Source of the DNA: Ferrimicrobium sp.
GTDB lineage: Bacteria; Actinomycetota; Acidimicrobiia; Acidimicrobiales; Acidimicrobiaceae
Direction of reading: 5' to 3'
Assembly: GCA_022690815.1 (NCBI GenBank)
Contig: JALCZJ010000002.1
Span: 62,001-126,000 of the forward strand
DNA length: 64,000 bases
In this document: positions 8,304 through 16,729 of the stretch, one piece after another
How the letters are laid out: each line of letters opens with the position of its first letter
How positions within the stretch are numbered: the first letter of the stretch is position 1
Notes under the pieces: generated by a model
Database searches by the model: none
The model's input: the letters and a program-made list of their open reading frames with translations, nothing else
Told to the model about the DNA's origin: nothing
Position numbers and translations under genes: made by a program

Positions 8304-9386
8304 TCATCCACGCCGATCGATTGACATGCCAACGAGTTCGCTGGTTCCCTTGGGCCCAGGTCGTGACCTATGTCGTATCTGGGTGGCCGTATCGCGCATG
8401 GCCAGCTGTCCACAGGCGGCGTCAATGGATTGACCCCGGGTGGAGCGGATTGTCGTGCGGATGCCATTGGCCTGTAGCCCTCGTTGAAAGGCGATCACCC
8501 GGTCGCGGGTGCTTCCTCGAACGAGATACCCGGGCGTCGGATTCAAAGGGATGAGATTGACGTGAGCCCGTAATCGCAAAGCGATCTCGGTGAGCTCAGC
8601 GAGCGCCTTGGGCGTGTCGTTGAAGCCGTCGATCATCGCCCATTCAAGGCTGATGAGTCGCGACGTTGCCTTGGTCCAGCGTTCACAGCTGGTCACGATA
8701 CGCTCGATCGGGTAGCGCCGATTGAGAGGGATAATGGTCGACCGATCCTCGTCGTTGGCGGCGTGGAGTGAGACCGCAAGGGTGAGTGGCAGACCTTCCT
8801 TTGCGAGCCGTTCGATCCCGGGAACGACACCAACCGTGGAGACAGTGATCCGTCGGGGCGAGATCTTGAAGCGCTCAACGATGGCGTGGAGCGCAAGGGC
8901 CACCGAGCGATAGTTCGCAAGTGGTTCCCCCATGCCCATGAGGACGATGTTTGATAAGCGGCGTGGCAGCGCGGCCTGCTTTGCCCGATACACCTGTTCG
9001 ATGATCTCGGCGCTGGTGAGTTGGCGCCCAAAACCTCCTTGACCGGTGGCACAGAAGCTGCACGCCATGGCACAGCCTGCCTGGGTCGATATGCAAACGG
9101 TTGCCCGCTGCGGGTACTCCATGAGGACGGTTTCGATACGGTGACCTCCGTCGATGGCAAAAAGCCACTTACGGGTGCTCGCATCATCGCTGGTGGTGGC
9201 GGTGAGCTCATTGAGGCCCAAGGGATACTCACGTTCGAGTTCGTTTCTCAGGCGAACGGGAAGCGAGGTGATCTCGGCGACGGGTAATGCCTTGTCAAAG
9301 AGTCCCTCAAAGAGTTGGTCTGCCCGATATCGCGCCCCGAGTGCCGTCGCGGCACCATCGTGGTCAAGATCGAAAATCGAAGGCAT
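8304..9386 (-). CDS. rlmN: Dual-specificity RNA methyltransferase RlmN
   Basis: A 360-residue radical-SAM enzyme that methylates C2 of adenine in 23S rRNA (A2503) and some tRNAs. The 4Fe-4S motif CxxxCxxC is at Cys105, Cys109 and Cys112 (GCAMACSFCATG). The two methyl-transfer cysteines expected seven residues before the cluster and near the C-terminus are Cys98 (VCIST) and Cys325 (IDAACGQL). The GMGEPLANY motif is also present. About 30 residues beyond the usual end are basic and probably disordered. Gene order with rpe is known in Actinobacteria. Confidence 0.95.
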   Translation of the reverse strand: MPSIFDLDHDGAATALGARYRADQLFEGLFDKALPVAEITSLPVRLRNELEREYPLGLNELTATTSDDASTRKWLFAIDGGHRIETVLMEYPQRATVCISTQAGCAMACSFCATGQGGFGRQLTSAEIIEQVYRAKQAALPRRLSNIVLMGMGEPLANYRSVALALHAIVERFKISPRRITVSTVGVVPGIERLAKEGLPLTLAVSLHAANDEDRSTIIPLNRRYPIERIVTSCERWTKATSRLISLEWAMIDGFNDTPKALAELTEIALRLRAHVNLIPLNPTPGYLVRGSTRDRVIAFQRGLQANGIRTTIRSTRGQSIDAACGQLAMRDTATQIRHRSRPGPKGTSELVGMSIDRRG

Positions 9387-9465
9387 GGCCCTCAGGCTAG
9401 TCTCCGTCGACGGTCTTTGGGTGAGGTGTCACCCGTGAGCTGTTGAGCACAAGCCACGATGCTAC

Positions 9466-10494
9466 TTAGCTTGCTGGCACCCTATCGGCAAAACTTGTAT
9501 CAACGTAGGCGGAAGTGCTGAGCGCGTGGTGGTAGTCGACAAGGCCGTTCGCGATGTACACATTTTGCATGGCGGTTAGCGTCGAGACTGGAGGTGCCAG
9601 GTTGGGGGCGTAGATGCTCGGTGGTTCGGCCTTCAGGATGCTCGTGGACTCGCCAGTCGCCTTCGCGATGATCGCGAGGTTGGCCGCGCTCGTTTGGGCA
9701 GACCCTTGCAGATCCTTGGAGCCCTCGGCTAGTGCGTCAAAGAAGCGTTGCGCTGCCGGTGTCTTGGCAAATGCACCTCCGTAGATCACGCCGACGACGG
9801 CGGCATCTACTGGTGCTGGTTGGACCAACGTGCCATCCTTGGCAGCCAAGATTGCCGAAAGGAAGGGGGCTGAGGGGTAGGCGGCGACCACCGAACGATT
9901 GGCGAGTGCCGTCTGCATGTCAGGGAGGCCCAGGTTGACCACGTTCACATCTGCCAATGTGAGATGATACGGCTTGAGGGCTTCAGCGAGTAGGTAACCA
10001 CCGGCGGCACCAGCGCCACCGTCGATGCCGATCTTGGCGCCGCGAAGTTCGGAGGCGGTCAGCTTCTTACCGGCGGGGACGACGCCATTGGCCACCACGA
10101 GGCCATTGGCGGCCTGCCCAGGTGCCTCTGCCGCCATCGAGCCGACAACTTTAAAGTTCAACCCCTGCTTGATGGCATCGAACATGCCAGCGGAGAAGCC
10201 ACCGAGAACGACTTGGACTCGGTTCGTCGCTGCAAGTGTCGTTGCACTTTGTCCGGAGGAGACGACGGTGAGGTGCACATTGACATGCTCCTTGGCGAAG
10301 TAACCCTTTGCCATAGCGATATACAACGGATCGAAGAGAGGGATCGGCACATAGGCAACCGTGACGTTGGCTGTGGCGGTAGAGCTTGGCGAACTGGTTG
10401 AGCTCGAAGACGTCGTGGAGCTGGTACTCCCACAGGCGGCGAGGATGCCTGATGCTGCGAGAGCTAGGGCTGCGAAGCGCTTGCGTTGAGTCAT
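9466..10494 (-). CDS. ABC transporter substrate-binding lipoprotein (SsuA/TauA/NMT1-like)
   Basis: A 342-residue lipoprotein. The N-terminus MTQRKRF is followed by a hydrophobic signal and lipobox LAAC (Cys at about residue 20), then a Ser/Thr linker and a periplasmic-binding-protein-like domain of the sulfonate/taurine/nitrate/thiamine-precursor group. The open frame extends 21 codons upstream, but ATG 10494 has GGAG six bases away. It is the last gene of the ATPase-permease-binding protein order and lies about 140 bp after the permease. The substrate cannot be read from sequence; an organosulfonate is plausible but unproven. Confidence 0.85.
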   Translation of the reverse strand: MTQRKRFAALALAASGILAACGSTSSTTSSSSTSSPSSTATANVTVAYVPIPLFDPLYIAMAKGYFAKEHVNVHLTVVSSGQSATTLAATNRVQVVLGGFSAGMFDAIKQGLNFKVVGSMAAEAPGQAANGLVVANGVVPAGKKLTASELRGAKIGIDGGAGAAGGYLLAEALKPYHLTLADVNVVNLGLPDMQTALANRSVVAAYPSAPFLSAILAAKDGTLVQPAPVDAAVVGVIYGGAFAKTPAAQRFFDALAEGSKDLQGSAQTSAANLAIIAKATGESTSILKAEPPSIYAPNLAPPVSTLTAMQNVYIANGLVDYHHALSTSAYVDTSFADRVPAS

Positions 10495-10633
10495 GTCGAT
10501 CTCCTCAATAAATTCAGGTTGGTCATGTCTTGTGGTGAGACAGTCAGTCAACCTCATGAAACGAATGTTTCAGGCGATTATAGCAATAACAGCGTTCACT
10601 GACGCGCCCTTGACCATTTTCCTTGCCAAACAG

Positions 10634-11476
10634 TTAGTCCCGGGTGTTGCGGCCGGACCAGGGCATGATTCTGCGGCCAACGAGCTCGACGATGCCGGTG
10701 AGGACGACACCGACAAGGGCGATCGTGATCAGGCCGACATACATCTCGTTGGGTTCAAAGAGTTGCCAGGAGTTCCAGACCAGGTAACCAAGTCCGCTGT
10801 TGGCGGCGACGAACTCGGTGGCCGTGACGACCACCAGCGCGAGCGCTGCGGCGACGCGAAGCCCGGTAAAGATCGCTGGAAGGCTGCCTGGGACCAGCAC
10901 GTGCCAAAACAGGCGTCGCCCCTTCGCCCCATAGGCCCTCCCTGCCTCCAGCAGTTGGGGATCGATCGACCGGACACCGGCCATCGCGTTGATCTCGAGG
11001 ACGAAGAATGATACTGCCGCGACGGTCAGGATTTTGGGAGTCTCGCCGATGCCGAAGATGACGAGCAGGAGCGGCAGAACAGCGATCTGAGGCACGGCAT
11101 AGAGTGCGGCGAAGAGCGGAGAGAATGCGGCTCGCAGGGTACGAAAGATCCCCAAAAAGATCCCGACGACAATGCCAAGAGCACCACCGAGCACAAATCC
11201 CACGATCAGCCGTAAGGAGGTGATGGCCAGGTCGTGGGTGAGAACGCCGTTATGAATGAGGGTGATGGCGGTCGTAAAGATCGTGCTGGGTGGCGTGAAG
11301 ATCTTGGCGTCGATCAGGTTTGTTGAACTTGCAGCTTGCCAGCAGATGAGCAAAACGATGGGTGTCGCGATGCCTAGCAGCGCGTCGCGTCGGCGGAGGC
11401 GGCGGCTGTGGCTCGTGGAGCGTTCGAGTTCTTCGTTGATTGGACTCGTGGTGGATGGACTCTTGATCGAGGTCAT
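10634..11476 (-). CDS. ABC transporter permease (SsuC/TauC type)
   Basis: A 280-residue protein with six predicted membrane helices. The ATPase-contact (EAA) loop reads EAGRAYGAKGRRLFWHVLVP and is followed by GSLPAIFTGLR, as in the SsuC/TauC/NrtB class. The first 30 residues are a polar cytoplasmic tail. ATG overlaps the stop of the ATPase gene by four bases (ATGA), so the two are co-translated. Confidence 0.92.
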   Translation of the reverse strand: MTSIKSPSTTSPINEELERSTSHSRRLRRRDALLGIATPIVLLICWQAASSTNLIDAKIFTPPSTIFTTAITLIHNGVLTHDLAITSLRLIVGFVLGGALGIVVGIFLGIFRTLRAAFSPLFAALYAVPQIAVLPLLLVIFGIGETPKILTVAAVSFFVLEINAMAGVRSIDPQLLEAGRAYGAKGRRLFWHVLVPGSLPAIFTGLRVAAALALVVVTATEFVAANSGLGYLVWNSWQLFEPNEMYVGLITIALVGVVLTGIVELVGRRIMPWSGRNTRD

Positions 11477-12309
11477 CGAAACTCCATAGAGGCCATGACC
11501 TCGTCATGAAGGTCACCAATGATGGTGTCTTTAAGGGCTACAAAGCGGGGGTCGGCCATGGTGTGCAAACTGCGTGGTCGTTTGAGATCTACGTCAAGTA
11601 TTGCCTTGATTCTCCCGGGGCGTCGACTCATAATCGCGACACGATCGCCCAAGAGGATAGCCTCATCGATGGAGTGCGTGACCAGCAGGACGGTTTTACG
11701 GGTCTCCTCCCAGAGGCGGATGAGATCTTCCTGGATCAACATGCGGGTCTGCTCATCGAGCGCGCCCATCGGCTCGTCCATGAGCAAGATGTCGGGCTCG
11801 GTGACGAATGCACGGGCAATGGAGAGGCGCTGGCGCATGCCACCCGAGAGGGCATCGGGAAAGGCACGCTCAAAGCCAGCGAGACCGACCCGTTCGATCC
11901 ACAGTTGAGAACGGCGGTAGCGTTCCTTGGTCTCAACCCCCGACATCTTGAGGCCGAACGCCACATTGTCACGCACCGTGAGCCATGGAAAGAGCGCATG
12001 ATCCTGGAAGACGAAGGCAATCCGAGGCGACGCTTGTTGGGCTATCGACCCTTGGCTCGGTGTTTCGATTCCGCCGATGATGCGCAGCAGCGTTGACTTG
12101 CCACAGCCTGATGGGCCGATGAGCGACGTGAACGATCCTCGTTCGAGAACGAGGTCAACGGCTTCCAAGGCTAAAACACCCTGGCCATTCGTGGTGAATA
12201 CTTTGGTGATTTGGTTGGCACGAACGAGCCAGTCTTGATCTTCCCCCGTCACTGCGTCGGTCCTCTCAGCCAGATTGGGAAGCATCCTAGCAACCACGCC
12301 GACGATCAT
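11473..12309 (-). CDS. ABC transporter ATP-binding protein (SsuB/TauB type)
   Basis: Contains Walker A GPSGCGKST, Q-loop VFQDH, signature LSGGMRQR, Walker B ILLMDEP, D-loop GALD and the switch histidine VTHS. It is the ATPase of the importer whose permease and binding protein follow. The frame is open up to a TTG at 12474; none of the candidate starts (12474, 12387, 12309, 12285) has a good ribosome site. ATG 12309 is chosen because the family rarely has more than about 30 residues before the first conserved strand. The start is uncertain; the identity is not. Confidence 0.88.
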   Translation of the reverse strand: MIVGVVARMLPNLAERTDAVTGEDQDWLVRANQITKVFTTNGQGVLALEAVDLVLERGSFTSLIGPSGCGKSTLLRIIGGIETPSQGSIAQQASPRIAFVFQDHALFPWLTVRDNVAFGLKMSGVETKERYRRSQLWIERVGLAGFERAFPDALSGGMRQRLSIARAFVTEPDILLMDEPMGALDEQTRMLIQEDLIRLWEETRKTVLLVTHSIDEAILLGDRVAIMSRRPGRIKAILDVDLKRPRSLHTMADPRFVALKDTIIGDLHDEVMASMEFR

Positions 12310-12558
12310 GATCGTTTCAAGCGTTGGGATCTCTGGTGCGCTTTGGATCTCTGGACGAAGCGATCTTTGTATCGAGGGCGTGTCCATGGCGAAGTCGCCA
12401 CTGACGATCAGAAGGCAACTCCGACCCTGATTGAGAGCGATGGCAATGGCAATGTCTTTCGGGAGGTGGCTCAAGCGCTAGACTAAGCAAGCAACGTCGT
12501 ACAAGTCGACGCGGTGCCAAGGTCAACGTCGCGAAGGTTGGGGCGGGATGGTCCAAGT

Positions 12559-13023
12559 ATGTTAGTCACCCTCGAAAATCGACTGATCACCGTCGCCGAC
12601 CGACTGCCAAAGCTCCCCGAGCTAGTTGTCTCCCGCTTGGTAAAATGGGCCTGGTTTATTGACCTGGTGATCGCGGTACTGGTGTTGCTCGATGCCTTTG
12701 ATATCATCAGCGCAGCGACTGCCTTTGGAGGCTCGTGCTCCGGTGTCCTGCTCGGATGTGTTGGAGGGTCAGCGTTGTCGAGCTTTTACATCGCGGCAGG
12801 CCTCACGGCACTCTACGGTCTAATCTACCTTTTCGGTGTTCGGCCATTGCGCGAACTGCGGTATCGAGGATGGCAGATTGTTTTTCGGGGAACCATCCTC
12901 CAACTCGTGGTGGGCATGGTGTTGACCTTCTTCTTCGGACTCAATGGAATCTTGCTCGTGTTCGCAGAGGTGGCTTGCGGCTGGTATCTTCTGTTCTCCA
13001 TTCGACCGTCTTTCAACTATTGA
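12559..13023 (+). CDS. Hypothetical membrane protein, four helices
   Basis: A 154-residue protein with predicted membrane segments at about residues 28-55, 70-95, 110-135 and 135-150. Two cysteines (GGSCSGVLLGCVGG) lie in the loop after the first helix, presumably outside the membrane, and could form a disulfide. The frame is open from 12514, but the first 15 residues are Arg/Ser-rich and unlike a start, so ATG 12559 is preferred. It is divergent from the ABC importer. Family not recognised. Confidence 0.6.
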   Translation: MLVTLENRLITVADRLPKLPELVVSRLVKWAWFIDLVIAVLVLLDAFDIISAATAFGGSCSGVLLGCVGGSALSSFYIAAGLTALYGLIYLFGVRPLRELRYRGWQIVFRGTILQLVVGMVLTFFFGLNGILLVFAEVACGWYLLFSIRPSFNY

Positions 13024-13197
13024 TGCTCGTGAGCGCCTGCTAGGGCGGTGTTAACCGTTGGGCCGGTGGCTCTGGTTGTCAGTGCAGCTCATTTGTACAA
13101 CCGGCCACAGCGAGCCTAAGTAGCCGTGGCGCGCTGGGTGTGATGACGATCCTGGCGTTGACCATGCTGGAGCGCTGATCAAAGTAAACTTGCGACC

Positions 13198-13341
13198 ATG
13201 ATGGATGAGGTCGAACAGGATCGCACCGAAGATACCCTGGGCGAGGTGGAGCGCACCTTGGCGGAGTTGCGGTCGTCATTTGCGGCGATCAGTGCCGAGA
13301 TCGCTTCCTTGCTAGAACCCGAGAACACCGATGCTAGTTAG
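13198..13341 (+). CDS. 47-residue acidic helical protein co-translated with MoaD
   Basis: A short frame starting at tandem ATGs (13198 and 13201) that encodes an acidic, probably helical peptide (MMDEVEQDRTEDTLGEVERT...). Its stop overlaps the moaD start: moaD begins at 13331, inside the last four codons. That arrangement and the regular heptad-like Leu/Ala/Glu pattern suggest a real gene. No family recognised. Overlap with moaD suggests a link to molybdopterin or another sulfur-carrier system, which is inference. Confidence 0.55.
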   Translation: MMDEVEQDRTEDTLGEVERTLAELRSSFAAISAEIASLLEPENTDAS

Positions 13342-13576
13342 GTTTTTTGGTGCGGCCAAGGCGATTGCAGGTGCTGAGAGCGTTGAGATACCCGATGGCG
13401 CCAAGGATGTAGCCGAGTTCGCTTTCTTGCTTTCCAATGTGTGTGGTCCCGAACTTGCGGCCATGCTCCCGTACTGTCGTTTTGCCGTTGGTGCGAACGT
13501 GCTCGATGCGGCAAGTCGACTCCCATCCTCTGGCGAGGTTGTGGTCCTGCCGCCGGTATCAGGTGGGATGAGGTAG
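13331..13576 (+). CDS. MoaD/ThiS-family sulfur-carrier protein
   Basis: An 81-residue ubiquitin-like protein starting MLVRFFGAAK, the usual beginning of molybdopterin synthase small subunits. The end reads VVVLPPVSGGMR: the expected Gly-Gly is present but is followed by Met-Arg instead of the stop codon. In MoaD the C-terminal Gly carries the thiocarboxylate, so this protein would need trimming or works differently. It overlaps the upstream 47-residue frame by 11 bases. No moaE or other molybdopterin genes lie nearby, although a molybdenum hydroxylase subunit is encoded about 30 kb away. Confidence 0.8.
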   Translation: MLVRFFGAAKAIAGAESVEIPDGAKDVAEFAFLLSNVCGPELAAMLPYCRFAVGANVLDAASRLPSSGEVVVLPPVSGGMR

Positions 13577-13851
13577 CTCAAGCGACGGTAGTTGTCGCCC
13601 GGTGAGCAAGTCGACTTCAGCCCAGCCGAGAGTCCAAGCGCGGTCAGGATTGCGTCGTCGCTTCTTCGGTAGCGTGGCCACCTTCGGTGGGGGATAGAGC
13701 CCCAGGGGGCACCAAATACCCAGGCGCTCTTGCGTGAGATCTGCCGCATGCCGTAGCGCTCGGGATGATTACAACAAGGGGTAGAAATGGGGAGTTAAAC
13801 TGAAGGAGATCCATGACGGTGAGGTGCGCTTGCCTGTGAGCTGTTAGAGGG

Positions 13852-15021
13852 GTGACGATGCCAACGATGCATAACAACGTGTTGGTCTGGGGGTCGATTG
13901 AGGATGCGACGATCCAACAAGCAGCACGCCTCTCGCGGCTTCCGTTCGTTGTTGGTCATGTCGCCTTGATGCCCGATGCTCATGTTGGTTTGGGTTCGAC
14001 GATTGGAACCGTGTTTGCGACATCGGGAGCCATCATTCCCGCCGCGATCGGCGTTGATATTGGGTGCGGCATGGTCGCATAGCGGTTGGGAATTTGTGCC
14101 AACGATCTCCCTGATGGGCTGGAGCAACTGCATCATTTGATCCAGGAGTCGATCCCAGCCGGAGTTGGCCGTGGTCATCTAGATGGAGCTCGTGTCTCAG
14201 AGGCCGACGCGACGATTGATAGGCTCTTGGCAACGCGTCGCGATTGGGACGATCGAGACAGGACCAGGCCCTACAGCCAGTTTGCAAGCCTTGGTAGTGG
14301 CAATCACTTCATCGAACTTTCACTGGATGAGCACGACGATGTTTGGGCGGTGTTACATTCTGGGTCTCGAGGCATCGGGAATGCGCTCGCGACCAAACAC
14401 ATCGAGTGTGCCAAGGGGCTCATGCGGCGATATTTTATTGAACTTCACGATCAAGACCTCGCCTACCTAGTCGAGGGGACCGATGAGTTTCGGGCCTATA
14501 TCGATGACATGGAGTGGGCGCAGGCGTATGCTTTCGCTAATAGGGGCGCCATGATGGATGAAGTTGTCCGCCAAGTAGCTCACGTTCTTGGAAGAGAGCT
14601 TCACCCGGATCCGGCGATCAACTGTCATCACAACTACACCGTATAAGAGCATCATGGCAACCGTGACGTCTGGCTGACACGAAAGGGAGCGATTCGGGCA
14701 GGAAAGGGTGATCTTGGGGTGATTCCCGCTTCGATGGGCACGTCGACCTACATCGTCCGGGGACGAGGCAGTGTGTCGAGCTATATGAGTTCATCTGATG
14801 GTGCTGGCAGGAGGCTTTCACGTACTGAGGCACGACGAACGCTGACGGTGGAATCACTCAACGAACAGATGCAGGGTCTGGCATGGACCGCATCGGATGC
14901 TAAGTCGCTCTTAGACGAACACCCTGATGCTTACAAACCTATTGCCGACGTGATGGCGGTGCAGCAAGATCTTGTCGAAGTTGTTCACGAGCTGCGGCAG
15001 ATCTTGAACTACAAGGGCGTA
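13852..15021 (+). pseudogene. rtcB: RtcB-like RNA ligase, decayed
   Basis: One continuous reading frame, interrupted by two stops, encodes a recognisable RtcB RNA ligase. The parts are: VALMPDAHVGLGSTIGT and GVDIGCGMVA; TAG at 14080-14082; then ASLGSGNHFIEL, VLHSGSRGIGN and INCHHNYTV; TAA at 14644-14646; then EHHGNRDVWLTRKGAI, IPASMGTSTYIVRG and DGAGRRLSRTEA; ending near LNYKGV at about 15021. All segments are in the same frame, so the lesions are point nonsense changes. The family motif SHGAGR, whose His takes the GMP, reads SDGAGR (codon GAT at 14797-14799). The loss of the nucleophile and two different stop codons point to a pseudogene, not recoding. Confidence 0.88.
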
Positions 15022-15161
15022 GAGGCACCGCGAGTTCGAGAGAGGGGCAACACACGAGTGCAAGCTCCGCCGCAGTCGATGCGCCGAGCCCGATGCCACG
15101 TTGCATTGACCCATTGGTACCAGATTGCCATGTCGCTGACCAAAATTGCGAGAGATGACAA

Positions 15162-15190
15162 AGCCGCTCCTGGCAGGGCCAGGAGCGGCT
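15162..15190 (-). terminator. Hairpin downstream of glutamine synthetase
   Basis: Perfect 13-bp stem (AGCCGCTCCTGGC / GCCAGGAGCGGCT) with a 3-base loop, about 38 bp past the glnII stop on the minus strand. On that strand the stem is followed by a short T-rich stretch (TTTGTC), so it is probably the glnII terminator. Confidence 0.75.
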
Positions 15191-15227
15191 TCAAGAACTC
15201 AACCAACGCGTACGGCGTTAGGATTGC

Positions 15228-16271
15228 TTAGAGAGCATCGGCAAGGTCCGAGTGCTTGGCGGCTTCGGTCGAGGACTCAGCATCCGAGCAGACGGTGTCC
15301 ATGATGAGACGACAGACGACGTATGGATCCATGTTCGCATTTGGGCGACGATCCTCAAGCCATCCCTTGCCAGCCTTGGCGGCTGCCCACGGTATGCGGA
15401 CCGAGGCACCTCGGTTGGAGACCCCGTAGCTAAACTGGTCGTAGCGGGCGGTTTCATGTAGCCCGGTCAACCTGCGCTCAATCCCATGCCCGTAATTTGC
15501 AATGTGCTCCTCAACGTTGCGGCCGAGGGCCTCGCAGCCAGCGACGATGGCGTCAAAGTCGTTGCGCATTGCGAGGGTGGAGAAGTTCGTGTGTGCACCC
15601 GCACCATTCCAGTCACCCGCGATCGGCTTGGCGTCCCAGTTGACTTCGACCTCGAAGTCTTCGGCGATGCGCATCAGTAGCCACCGAGCAACCCAGAGTT
15701 CGTCGGCGATCTCCGGAGGAGCAAGCGTCCCTACCTGGAACTCCCACTGGGCCATCATGACTTCGGCGTTCGTGCCCTCAATGTGGAGTCCGGCCTCCAT
15801 GCAGGCGAGCGTATGTGCCTCAACGATGTCTCGACCAACGATTTTTTGACCGCCAACGCCGCAGTAGTAGGCACCTTGGGGCGCGGGGAAGCCGTTGACG
15901 GGCCAGCCAAGCGGACGCCCATCTTTGAAGAAGGTGTACTCCTGCTCGATCCCGAACATGGGCTCTTGGTCGGCAAAGCGTTCGGCCACACTGACACACG
16001 TCGCACGCGTGTTGGTTGGATGTGGTGTGAAGTCGGTCAGCAGGACTTCGCACAACACCAGCACATTGTCTCCGCCACGGATCGGATCCTGGCACTGGAA
16101 CACTGGCTGAAGCACGCAGTCGGAGTTATCTCCAGGGGCCTGATTGGTACTCGATCCGTCAAATCCCCAGATGTCAGGGGCTTTGCCGTCCTGGATGATG
16201 CGGGTTTTGTTACGCATCAAGGGGGTTGGTTTAGTTCCGTCGATCCAGATGTATTCCGCCTGATAGCTCAT
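15228..16271 (-). CDS. glnII: Glutamine synthetase type II
   Basis: A 347-residue eukaryote-like (GSII) glutamine synthetase. The N-terminus AEYIWIDGT is typical, followed by WGFDGSSTNQAPGDNSDC, FGIEQEYTFF (metal-binding Glu residues), AHTLACMEAGLHIEGTNAEV, GDWNGAGAHTNFST and the C-terminal RGASVRIP. It makes glutamine from glutamate, ammonia and ATP in the cytosol. GSII is about 100 residues shorter than the common GSI and occurs in some Actinobacteria and rhizobia, usually beside GSI. No GSI gene is in this window. A stable hairpin follows the stop. Confidence 0.95.
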   Translation of the reverse strand: MSYQAEYIWIDGTKPTPLMRNKTRIIQDGKAPDIWGFDGSSTNQAPGDNSDCVLQPVFQCQDPIRGGDNVLVLCEVLLTDFTPHPTNTRATCVSVAERFADQEPMFGIEQEYTFFKDGRPLGWPVNGFPAPQGAYYCGVGGQKIVGRDIVEAHTLACMEAGLHIEGTNAEVMMAQWEFQVGTLAPPEIADELWVARWLLMRIAEDFEVEVNWDAKPIAGDWNGAGAHTNFSTLAMRNDFDAIVAGCEALGRNVEEHIANYGHGIERRLTGLHETARYDQFSYGVSNRGASVRIPWAAAKAGKGWLEDRRPNANMDPYVVCRLIMDTVCSDAESSTEAAKHSDLADAL

Positions 16272-16729
16272 GGTTCATTCGCTTTCGGTTTCAGGTGCTG
16301 CCAATCCCATACCTGGTGGTCAGCTACACGCCAATTGCTACCCCTACAAGGCTACGGGAGGGTGAGGCAGCGCGCTAAGGGGTAATGTTAACTCCTTGTA
16401 ACGATGGGGGTGAGTCGGGGCGAGCGTTGCAGGCCCGCGCAGCGGATGGCGCTGGATCGATTCGACACGTTGGGCGATTCTGCGCTCTGGAGCGGCACCC
16501 CACCCGCTCCTGCGCCAGCGTAAGCGCCCGCGCCGTCTGCGATCAATTGGGCTTTGGCGTTGCGAAGCGGCAGTACCTCCCACCTCGTCGCGACTAGCTC
16601 TCGCACCAACCGTTGCTTCTCAAAGCACGGGGATGTTTGCCTCTCTGGAAGAATTGGAAGGCGAGTTTTGCACTGCGAGTGAATGCGTGGTGTATCCTGG
16701 TGGTGCTAAGCGATGGACAGGGGGTTCTC
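16272..16729. other. Divergent promoter region glnII / APC permease
   Basis: About 460 bp with no convincing gene. It must contain the promoters of glnII (minus) and of the amino-acid permease (plus). A GlnR-like dyad is listed separately. A GGGGG ribosome site at about 16720-16724 serves the permease. Confidence 0.55.
16387..16402. promoter_or_regulatory. Possible GlnR-type nitrogen control box
   Basis: GTTAA-CTCCTT-GTAAC lies about 115 bp upstream of glnII. It resembles the actinobacterial GlnR pattern (GTnAC-n6-GnAAC) with two deviations. A nitrogen regulator upstream of glnII and a permease would make sense, but the match is weak and could be chance. Confidence 0.25.

Noticed and set aside
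11473-12474. Full-length open frame for the importer ATPase from TTG 12474
   Set aside because: It would add more than 50 residues unlike any ABC ATPase N-terminus, with no ribosome site; a shorter start is used.
13577-13851. Minus-strand frames between moaD and rtcB
   Set aside because: Antisense to moaD or rtcB in part, rich in Arg/Pro/Ser, no motifs.
13852-15021. Stop-codon readthrough in rtcB
   Set aside because: Two different stops plus loss of the catalytic histidine make decay the simpler explanation.
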